DNA from: Neospora caninum Liverpool
Lineage: Eukaryota > Apicomplexa > Conoidasida > Eucoccidiorida > Sarcocystidae
Direction: 5' to 3'
Length of the DNA stretch: 64,000 nucleotides
Assembly: GCF_000208865.1 (NCBI RefSeq)
Contig: NC_018390.1
Location: forward strand, 4,978,270 to 5,042,269
Part shown: positions 49,700-59,304 of the stretch, piece after piece
How positions within the stretch are numbered: the stretch's first letter is position 1
How the letters are laid out: each line of letters begins with the position of its first letter
Position numbers and translations under genes: made by a program
Notes under the pieces: model-generated
Told to the model about the DNA's origin: nothing
Databases searched by the model: none
Seen by the model: only the letters and a program-made list of their open reading frames with translations

Positions 49700-50528
49700 T
49701 CACCGTGGCCGCAGACGTTTTGCGTGCTTTCCTGGGGCTTCCGTTGCCTGCCGACTTTGAGCTCCCCGATTCCTGTTTTCGATCAGATAAACAGAGTCGT
49801 GGAAAGGCATGAGCGGCGCAGCGGATCTCTTCAGTGCCCAGCGCATTTGTTCCTCCAAAAAACCGGGGACGTGTATGGTCGCGGGTGCATCAAAACATCC
49901 GAGAAAACACAAAGAAACGGGGCAGCTGCGCTGCAGCTTGACCACGCGAACGAAAACCCCCGTCTGCCGTAAACGTTTTTGCTTGTCAACCTCTGAACAG
50001 GCAGCAGACTGTCAGCGCAAGAGACACTCGTCGGCGTTCCTGCATCTCTACGGTGTGATAGTAAGCGACTCCAATACTTTTAAAAAGATGTTCAACGAAC
50101 TCGTCTGAGAGAAGACCCAGACTCGGGCCTCCACGGACTCTGTCCCCATCGTACTGGGCGTGTCTTTGTCAACCGCTCCCCTCTGCGTTCCTTTCCTTTT
50201 CTCCTGCGACTTCCTCGGCGCTCGTGCTTTCCGCTTCCCCTCTCTACGCCCGCTTTTTGTCCTGCAAAACTACGAACGCTCGGGAGACGACGCAAAGACG
50301 AGGAAAGCTCCTGGACCGGATAGTTCTCGCACCTCTCGTGAAACAAAGACACCAATGGGTCACTTTCAAAGATACTCACAAATCTCACAAACATGCGGCA
50401 GCACAAACTCCGCAGAAACCGTTGTCACCTGCCATCGGATTCCCTCGTCGATGGTCTGTCGTTTCTGGGCAGACTTATGCTCACACACAGCGCTGAAGGG
50501 AAACCCTACGACTTCTTTACATCTTTCA
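49700..50528 (-). CDS. Three 3'-terminal exons of an uncharacterised gene; 5' end unresolved
   Basis: Exons (downwards) 50528-50389, 50104-50028 and 49963-49700 join in frame after one leftover base, about 160 codons. The donors are GTGAGA and GTGTCT. The joined reading is protein-like throughout: VVGFPFSAVCEHKSAQKRQ, EFVEHLFKSIGVAYYHTVEM, TGVFVRVVKLQRSCPVSLCF, APATIHVPGFLEEQMRWALK, then a basic tail ending RLRPR. The first exon needs a partner ending with two bases of a codon; the second exon of the neighbouring RING gene (ending at 51414) does exactly that. So these may be alternative terminal exons of that gene, or a separate gene whose first exon I could not find. Family unknown. Confidence 0.45.
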
Positions 50529-53500
50529 CTGTAGCAGTGACTAAGGAGCGTCGACTTCCCCTCGGCTCTCGCACTTGGCCTTCGTCTTGCTCCTGCGAAT
50601 CCCCTCCTTCTGCCGCTGGGCCTGAATCGTCCTGAAGCTCCACCACACCCTTCACCGCCTGACGACACGATGGACACCTTCCGTTCCTACAGGCAGTCCG
50701 AAGCACAGGAAAGGCGCATGCGTCAGCCGTCGCGAAGTGCTCTGCTACAGGCCATTCTAGAGGGAGTCTACTCAACTCTTCCCTATTCCCACCTCTCAAA
50801 AACAACACCCCTCGATCTAGCTATAAAGAACAAGTTCGAAGTTAGGTATAAGAACGCATATATATATATGAATAGATGTATATGTAGATATGAGTAGACG
50901 TATATGCAGGTACGAATAGAGTATATATGTATTTACGTATGTGGAAGGATGGATAGTTATCCCTGTGGACACACAGCGCGGTAGATCTTGCGAATTGAGG
51001 CTGGGGCTCCATTCCCTGTGAGCCCCAGAGGCGCAGCGACCCCGCTACACCGCGGCAGAGTTCCCGTCCCTTTCCTCTGATAAAGTAACGCGCACATTCT
51101 CTGTATGCCTCAGAGAACCGGCGTTGATGGATGCCAGGCCTGGAAGCGGCTTCGAATCAGAACGGCCTCTCCAGAAGCGTGCGGAAAGAAAGGCCTTGCG
51201 TTTCCGAGAAGGAGAACGCGCCACGGGGTTCTTTTTCCAACTCCTCCAATTTCGTGTGTTTGCTTCTGCTGCGTATCACGTAACTGTTTGTCTCTTCTCG
51301 CCTTCACAGTCGTCGCAGGCACCACCTTTTTCTTTATTTATCCCCTTCGCGACGTGCCGATGGGCCGACACCTTAGCGACGGCGCGCATCAGGACATCTT
51401 CTCTCCGTCTTACCTTCGGAAGCAGGTCTGGGCGCAGGGAAAGCAAAGGCCCCCGTGACCGCAAAACAGGAGAACTGCGTTTGGACGCTGCACGTGCGAA
51501 AATCAGGGGAGACCGGAACAGTGAGGGGAAACAAAAATGCGCCACAGAGCGTCCAGTCGACACAAGAACTTCCTGTATACGAGACGCTGCGTCTGAGGAA
51601 AAGGATCGACACGAAACCCCAAGAAAGTCCGATTCTGGGGCTGCGCCGGACCCGAGCGACAGACGCATGTGGCCTCTCACCGCTTGCTGAGGAGATACAC
51701 ACGGACTTTCTTCCGAATGAGGGTCTCTCACCACGTTCGCTTTGCAGTCTCATCGGTGGCTGCCTAATTCGAGCCGCATGCACACCCACGGAGAAAAGCA
51801 CCCGAACACGGCTACGATGACGCAGGCAGAATCTCTCGAGACGGAGCCCCTGTCTTGCACGACGGATGTAGCCTTCTGCTTACACTCTGGAAGCAGATGA
51901 TGCACGAGTCGCCGTCTTCGCTTTGTCCCCCCGAGGACGCCCTGCTGGGTGCCGCAGACGGAGACTCCACCGCTTCTTCAACTGCCTCTCTCGGGCTGCG
52001 GAGCACACACCGGGAATGGCGGTCTCCACCCTGTCCTTCCCTTCCCACTTCCCCTTCCGACCCAACGCCTTGCTGCCTCCCGTCGGCCGACGGAGACACC
52101 TGGCCCCACGCCACAACCGCGCCGGCATCGGATCCTTCACTTCCCCGAGGTAAGGAGACACCTTGCACACTGGCACAGCATGCGGCTGCTTCTCCGTGGT
52201 CCAAGCCTTCACCGGGTCTGGTTGTTTGTTGGCTTTTCTCTTCGCGTGTGTTTACACCACTAACCGCAACGAATGGCTGCTCACGCCGCCTCCCTTCTTG
52301 CTGAAACGCCTCCGGTCTCCAAACCTGATTCCCTTTTCCGGGTCTCGAGAGATGGAGTGCTGCGTCATCCGGGGCCTCGCTTGGTTCATCGGCATTCGCA
52401 GCTGCGTTGCTTTCTCTCCTCCGCGCACCCCCTCCCGTCCCCTTCTCTCTCTTCCTACCAGTTTCTTCTTCGAGAACGGCCCCCAAGTTTGCGCTATGCC
52501 CTGTGGCCTGCCTGCGAGACTCCAGAGACAGACGTGAGCTTGTGGAGAAGGGACACGTGTCCCTTGGGAGCGACGAAGGAGACAGACCCACAGACTCCCG
52601 TGGAGACACCGAACAACTGGGGTCGTCTTCAGCGGAGAGGACAGCAGGCGCAGCTGCGAGCTCCAACTGCAGTTTGTCCTGCGCGAAGTCTTCAGTCTGA
52701 CGAGTTCGGTCTTCTCGGCCCTCTCTGTCTTGAGCTTCCCTGTGCTTCCTGCCTCCGTGCATTGCTGGCGAGTGTTCTCCCGGAGAGACAGGAAGGTCTG
52801 TCGCTTTCTCTAAGGCATCCGGCGGGTCAGGCGCCGTCCTTCTGTTCTCTGACATCTTCGTGTCCTCGCGTTCTCTTCCAGCTCCTTCTTCGGCCCCTGA
52901 AGAAAACGCCCCATCCGTAGATCTGTCTCGCCCATGCGTTGCGTCTCGCCGCCCACTGCGTCTCTCTCTCTCTCTCTCCGCCGCAAGTCTCCAAGCTTCT
53001 ACGCGCGCAAGAACACTTTTCCCCTTGCCGCCTTCCTCGCGCACGTCTACTGCTACAACCGCCGCAGGTTCCATGCTGCCGCTGTCCCCGTCCGGACCGG
53101 TTTCGGCGTCTCGGTCTTTGCGCTCAAAGGGGGTCTCCGTCCCCGCCGGTGCGTCTTCTGTCTGTCGGGCGCGGGTCGCCGCCTTGTCGTCCCCCTTGAA
53201 GGCCCCGTCTCCTCCCTGCGGTCGGGCTGGGGGGAGAGCATCCCGAAGAAACGCCACTGGCTCGGCCAGGCCGTTCGGTTCGGGGCTGTGCAGAATGCGG
53301 TAGAAATGGTGTCCAACCTTTTCGAGGGTAACGCGCATATTGCAGGTGAGGGCAGGTGTCTCCTCGGTTCCGCGAAGGTCTCCGGCTCCATCTCGGCGGT
53401 GGCTGTGGGGTGCAGCGTTCGCGGCGGCTGAAAGAGACAGGAAGGGCGAGTCCGGAGGCGAGGAAACCGCTGTGTGGGAAGCCACGAGAAAGACGAAACA

Positions 53501-54550
53501 GGATCCCGCGAAGATCTGGACCAGCAGGAGAGCAAAGAGCAGCGGAATGGCCCAGTACGTGGCTGTGATGGAGTCGGGCCCTTCGGCAACAGCTTCCTCT
53601 GGAGCGAGAAGAGACGGCCCCTGTGGCGAGGAAGGCGCGACGGGCACGGAGGGGAGCGGGGGCTGGTCGCGGCTGAGAAACGGGACGCTTACATTGTGCC
53701 TTTTGTGAGGCGAAAAGAGGAAGACCAAGAGAGACAAGAGACCCGCCCCCCTGCGTGACGGGTGGGGTGCGTCGGGGACGCCTCCGGCCTCGCCCGGAGC
53801 GAGGAAGAGGCCGACGGCATCCGGGGGTTTTCGCTGATCCAGGAACTGAGCAAGGAAAATGACAAAGAGGAAGAAGGCGAAGGAAAGATGGAGCAGGAGG
53901 TTGACTGCGAGACGAAGGAGTGTGTCGTGCCGGAGGGCAGTGTCGGTGATCAGCACGTACCACAGAAGAAGCGTGAGCGCCAAGAAGGCGACGCCGAGAG
54001 CAAAGACGGGATAGAGGAGACACGAGGCGGACCAGGGCGTCGCAGAGAAAGAAGACGCAACGACGTTCACGCTCGTCAGAAACACGACCAGGTCCAAGAC
54101 GTGGAGGCGCACCCAGGTGTACGTGTCACCGGCGTAGGCGTTGATGAGGAGCCCCCCTAGGTAGCCAAAGCAGGGCGGCACGGGAAGGACGCAGAGCGGC
54201 AGGAGATCCAGAAGGACCAGGGACAGGGTGAGCGACGAGAGGAGACGAAAGAGGAATGAGAACAACAGCAGACTCCGGACATGCAATTCAGACGTCAAAA
54301 GCCACTCGCGGCCGATCTGGAGGCGCCGGACGCCCAGAAGTACCACAACGAGGTCGAACACCGCGAGGGGCGCAGGCAGGGTTGCCCAGACGTCCCGCGA
54401 CACGTCCGTCGCCGCGTAACACCACGCGAGAATCGCCATCAACAGCAGGCTCCCCGACTCGAAGAGCACCCCACTGCAGATCCAGGAAACCTTCCACATG
54501 GAGTGCCCGCGATATTCGTCGCTGGGCAGAAGGAGAGACGGCCGAAACAT
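50506..54550 (-). CDS. Polytopic membrane protein with C-terminal C3HC4 RING finger (putative E3 ligase), 973 aa, 3 exons
   Basis: Exons (downwards) 54550-51884, 51487-51414 and 50686-50506 join in frame (2922 nt). About seven or eight hydrophobic spans fill residues 20-345. A long charged, probably disordered region follows to about 880. The RING is split over all three exons: C883-x2-C886, C898-x-H900 (CGHGGLCFPC), C904-x2-C907 and C918-x2-C921 (CPSC), a complete C3HC4 set. The protein then ends after about 50 polar residues. A membrane-anchored RING is usually an E3 ubiquitin ligase; substrate and compartment are unknown. The N-terminal membrane part vaguely recalls TMEM185-like proteins, which I cannot confirm. 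The start ATG at 54550 has A at -3; an earlier in-frame TTG is not a likely start. Confidence 0.8.
50858..50940. repeat. AT-rich imperfect microsatellite in RING-gene intron 2
   Basis: An AT run followed by GTATATG/GATATGAGTAG-like variants, inside intron 50687-51413. Confidence 0.8.
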
Positions 54551-55413
54551 CTTGGGAAGACGGACGAGAAACAGCGGAAACAGCCCAGGGCGACGCGTAC
54601 CTCCGCAGAACACCGGCAAACACAGCCGGCGGCCGGGAGACAAAAGCGAGAAGTGAGCAGGGGGCGAGAGGCATGCAGAAACAGGAAACGGTGGGAAGAG
54701 ACGGCGGCGAAAGGAACAAGTCCTGGAAGAGAAAACGAAGGGTGACGCGAACGGTGGCAGGACGGGATCTCAGAAGAGTGGGTAGTCGGGGGACGGTTGC
54801 CAAATAGACAGAAAAGAGTCACGACAGCGAAGCCAAAGAAGTCACGCACATTCGACAGAGATGCTTCATTTGTCGTCTCCGTCTCGCGCGGCGATCCCGT
54901 GGCTTCGGGTCAGGAGGGAGTCCCAGAACGAGGACGACGGGGAGCGAGAGAAAGGGTTGCGCAGACGGTTCAACATAGGAGGGGAAGGCCTGACGTGAGA
55001 CTGAGGGGAGATCGCCGAAAAGGAGCAAAACTCTACGGCGCCCGACACCAAACTGGAATGGGAAACCGCTAAAAAGGACCGTGTTCGTATCTACACCTCT
55101 GGCCTCTGCAGTGTTAGTGGCCGCCAGGCACACACTCACGCATGCTGAACAGGAAGAGAACTGACGCCCTTTCGATGGCTTTTGCGAGCCGTGTCCCCTT
55201 GCGGCTCTTCTTCCTGTTTTGATGCACAACCTACGCCCGTCGAGGCCCGCGAGGGGAAAGGCGCAGGGCTGTTCCGAAGGCCCTTGCCGTTTCCCCGGTG
55301 TCTGTGCGGCTTCCCTTGACTACCCACCGACTGTCACCGCATTTCCTCCTTCCCTTCTGCAGGGAGTCGAGATGCTTGCACAGATTTAGACCACAAAGAG
55401 CCGGCCTGAGGCC

Positions 55414-55487
55414 TCTGTCGCTGTCTCAGTCGGCGTCTGTCGCTGTCTCAGTCGGCGTCTGTCGCTGTCTCAGTCGGCGTCTGTCGC
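55414..55487. repeat. 22-bp tandem repeat, three copies plus a partial
   Basis: The unit TCTGTCGCTGTCTCAGTCGG(CG) repeats exactly from 55414, 55436 and 55458, with an 8-bp partial copy at 55480. Confidence 0.95.
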
Positions 55488-56970
55488 AGCGCGGTAGCGG
55501 GGTCTCCGTCGGCGCGCCCTCTTCACGCGGACGAGATTTTCTCGGGGGTGCCCAGGCGCTGATGCAGGAAGGAACCGGGAGAGAAAGACCAGCTTCACGC
55601 ACCTTCTGCTCCTTCTCAGAGTCCCCTCACGATTCTCCCCTCGCTGGCCATGATGCCGGCCGAGGACGGTCCAAAGCCTGGGTTCGTCACCGCATGGGAT
55701 ATTTCTGAAGAACGGCGCGTCGGCACCCTATCCGCTCCCACATCCTTCGCTCCTCCTTTCGTGTGTGTTTCGTCGTTTCTTCTCTCTGTCGCTCGTTGGA
55801 AACGCGGGGTTCGCTCGGCAGAGACGGAGACAGCGCGGCTGGCAGTCGAGCGCGTGGACGGTTCCCGGAGAAAAATCCGGGCACACCCTCAGAGATCGCG
55901 ACAGGAAGTGCCGAAAAGACGGAAATTGCAGCTTTCCAGAGTCTTTTCCGGGACGGGAAAAAGACAAGCAAGCGGTGGAGGGAAGACGTCCATTGGTTCC
56001 GACCGATTCAGCGTTCGCGCTGCCTCGACTTCGGGAGACAACCACCGCCGAATCCGTCGGCGGGCTCTACCCCAGTCTTGTCAGACGGGAGAGACAGCCT
56101 GGACGATGGTCAAAAGGCCAGAGCACCCGAATTGCAGGACCACGAAAAGAGCGGAAGGCAAAGTTCGAACCCAAGCAGGGCGGAAGAAGCACAAGGAAAA
56201 AGCGCCGAAACAGAAAATTTTCCGCGACTTGTCCCGCGCTGTTCCACATAAAACCGCGGTTCTCATTCGCATGCCCCGCCGCACTCGCTCAGCAGTTTCG
56301 CGACCTCCTGACGGAGGCCGTAAAACCGCTCTCTTCATGTTTCGGATCTTCGCCGCATCGCCATCATACGAATCGTTTGCTGCCATCGAAAATTGTCCTT
56401 TCGTCTCCTAACGGCGCCCCAGGTCACTTCCTCCCTGTAGTCGCAAAACCAGAGGCAATGCTCCTCGGGGGTTGAGGCAACGCGGAGGGGGTGTGCTCCG
56501 CCGGCTGACCCCCCGTCTTGATGGCTGGGACGTGTGACCTTCGCGTAGACAAACAAAAACAATAAGCGGGGCTGTTTTCGGGGCATTTCCGTAACTCCAG
56601 GAGGAATTACGAGAACCGCTCATGCTCCTGATTCGCAACCCTCTAGAAAGCGGCTTCATGTTCACCTTCAGTCTTTTTGAAACCCCCCCACTGCCAGGTC
56701 AGAAGCCACCGCCAAGTGAGTCTCGCGCGAACGCAACTTCTTGTGAGCTCAGCAGAGACCAGCAACGCTTCTGAACTTTCGTTCCTGTCACGCATGAGGC
56801 CTCCCTAGAGCTACAAAGGAAGGGAATATTTGCCCCACGCTTCCATCGTGTTCGCTCAGGTGTGTGCCTGTCTCTAGGATTCGGGTTTTTCTGCTGAGTA
56901 CGGCAGCGACTTCAGCCCCGCGCCGCTCACAGCGGAATCGTCCTCGGCGACGCCCCGGCCGAGCTTCGCC

Positions 56971-56978
56971 TATAAAAG
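56971..56978 (+). promoter_or_regulatory. TATA-like sequence (weak)
   Basis: TATAAAAG occurs in a GC-rich setting, 2.3 kb upstream of the kinase ATG. Most coccidian promoters lack a TATA box, so this may be chance. Confidence 0.15.
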
Positions 56979-57258
56979 ATCCACTGCCCTCATTCCGTGT
57001 GATCTAGAAAGGGCGGGAGAATGATATTAACAACGCTACCGAAAGACAAAAAAGATCGCTCAAGATTTGGCGCAGAGTGAGAGACTCTAAGTTTCGTCGC
57101 AATGCCCGTCCGGTGTACCTACACCGGCGACGCGACAACTGCGGAGAGCGGTGAACGTCGTGGAGTGTACTCTAGGATCGATATGTGAGCTAGGAAATGT
57201 GAAGAAACCAGCTAGGCTCTGTTTGTGTGTACTTCTGGCGTAATTTGGATAGGAGGCA

Positions 57259-57342
57259 GAGACGGAGGAGCACAGATGTCGCGCTCTCGTGAGGCGAGTC
57301 GAGACGGAGGAGCACAGATGACCCGCTCTCGTGAGGAGAGTC
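57259..57342. repeat. 42-bp tandem duplication containing GAGACG
   Basis: Two copies (57259-57300 and 57301-57342) starting GAGACGGAGGAGCACAGATG and differing at a few bases. Each copy, and the sequence just after, contains the GAGACG core often found in Toxoplasma promoters. Confidence 0.9.
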
Positions 57343-59304
57343 GAGGAGTCGAGACGTGCGGGCGCGTCCGGAGCGCTTCTCTTCCGGCCATTTTCCAGCG
57401 TATGGGCAATACTCAGACTTGAGGGATCGGAAGCTCACACGGCACAGCAGGAAACAGGGTGAAGCTGAAATGCTGAATCTGTGACAGGCCGTGCCACAGG
57501 GAGTCTGGCCTCGGTCGTGTCGCACCTTGCGATGTGCTGCGGTCTTTCGCGCGCAGCCGCTCGCCCTGCTGCCAGTTTGTTTCCTTCGCCTCGCGGCGGC
57601 GCTCTCCCCACCTCGCCCCCAGTGGCGTGTTTGAAGGAAAGTGACGTTAGAAACGCGGTCTGAAGCCTGGCACTTCAGTACAGCACGGCCTAGATGCTTT
57701 CACGCGCTCTTCGCAGCCATTCACTTCCTGCGAGTTCCCATTCCCGTAGTAGGAGGAAGAGATCGATTCAAGGGGAATTCGTGTGTCTGTGCGGAGCCGC
57801 ACAGAGCCATCCGATTGCGCGGGTTCGCGCCTGACGCGTCGCTGACCACGGCGGGGCGTATTCCGGGAAATCAGCCTTTCAATTCTGATTTTCGATCTTC
57901 TTTGTTAGCATGTCTCTCAATTGGACTACTCGCCTCCTGGCTTTTCGTCGTTGAACCCGGACTTTGGTTTGCTTGGCGTTGCGAGTCGCATTCCGTGGCA
58001 CACGCCCCTTTCAAACTTGGTAAACGTTATGTTCGCCGAGAAACCACCGCATTTCTCCGTTCTCTCTGTCTCAGCAAAAACAGGGGATATGCTTTTTTCT
58101 CGGCAAGTAACGCCACGCCTTCTTCTTTTGTGATAGCATCTGCAGGGCGACGCCCTGCTTTTTGTGCCCGTCTCCCTCGATGCCCCCCCTCATTGACGGG
58201 ACGGGTTCCTCAGCAGTTGCAAGGGGACTTTCTTTCCGTCACTTTTTTCTAAGAGAAAGGGACTATTGAGACGTGATTCGATCACTGCTTCCGTTTTCTG
58301 GGGAGGTAAACTTTCCCCCGCACGAGGACTTCTTCTCTGCGCACCCTGGCGGCTTTCCCATCCAGTGTCAGGCCGACAGTTTTTCTCTTCCACCTCCATC
58401 AGAGAATTTCGTGTCCTAACGCAGAGAGTCGGGAGGAGCGAAGAATCTCTGTTTCGGGAGCGCTTTTTTGTCGGAAGGAAACTGGACAGATGCGCCTTTT
58501 CCTGAGGGGAATCGCAGTCTGATGGCGTCGTCTTGCATGTCCGCACGTCGGAGAGGTCGAAGCCGTTTCACAGCTGCTGATCTCGGCTCCCATCGCTTCG
58601 TACAGACTGCCCTCGGGCTTCCGAAAGCAATCAAACAGATTTTCAGTCTCGGATTTTAAGCCGCACCTTTGTTTGAGTCGTGCAGCTTCCAGGGGAGACC
58701 CACGGCAGCCTGTGGACGAGGGGGGAATTTGAGTCCGTGGCTTCGTTCGTTCTTGCCGCACACCAACCTCCGAGCTCTGGCAAGACGTTTGCTCCTCGTT
58801 TCTCCGGGTTTATGTGCTCTTTGCGCGGCTTCTGAGGACGGGTGCCGTCCCCGCGTGTGTCGCTTCCGTTTCGTCCAGATTTTGCCTGTGTCTCTCTTCA
58901 CGGTATTCCACTCAGATAAATAAGAAGAAAATAGATATACCTGACATCCATGCAACCTTCAGCGCGAAAATTCTCGCGTCAGAAGGCTCGTCAGTCTGCG
59001 GTTCCGGCCCTCAGCGCCTCTGCGGACTCCTTCGAAAACCGTCTCCTTGTTCTCTGTCCAACACAACGCGCCATCGCGCGTGGATCGTTTCAAGTGTACC
59101 TACATTCAAGCGGAGGACCTCGATGACTCTAGTAACGTTTTGTTCATACGCACGCGTTTGTATGGTATGACTTCCAGCGGGCGAAGAACAGGGCCGCTGG
59201 TGGCCTGTTTCTCGTTTCCCGACCGTTTGGCCCCGTCGGTGTGTTCTGCGTAGCGCAAGGCGCGTAGCTGTCGCTGTCGAGCGTTTTTCGCCACGTCGTC
59301 TGCG

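Larger units (their letters stand above)
54551..59304. other. Divergent intergenic region between the RING gene and the secreted kinase gene, 4.7 kb
   Basis: This should hold both promoters and leaders. It contains tandem repeats at 55414-55487 and 57259-57342 and a TATAAAAG at 56971. Plus-strand frames at 55650-56475 (all three frames open together) and 57641-58252 lack domains or splice partners and are not accepted as genes. Confidence 0.45.

Noticed and set aside
54551..54643. Longer N terminus for the RING protein
   Set aside because: The upstream first codon is TTG, not ATG; the ATG at 54550 has a good context.
55650..56475. Three overlapping plus-strand frames
   Set aside because: Simultaneous openness in three frames reflects composition; no domain, poor start contexts and no matching introns.
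57641..58252. Plus-strand 203-codon frame with a hydrophobic stretch
   Set aside because: Pyrimidine-rich leader-like sequence; no domain, no splice context, and it sits in the upstream region of the kinase gene.
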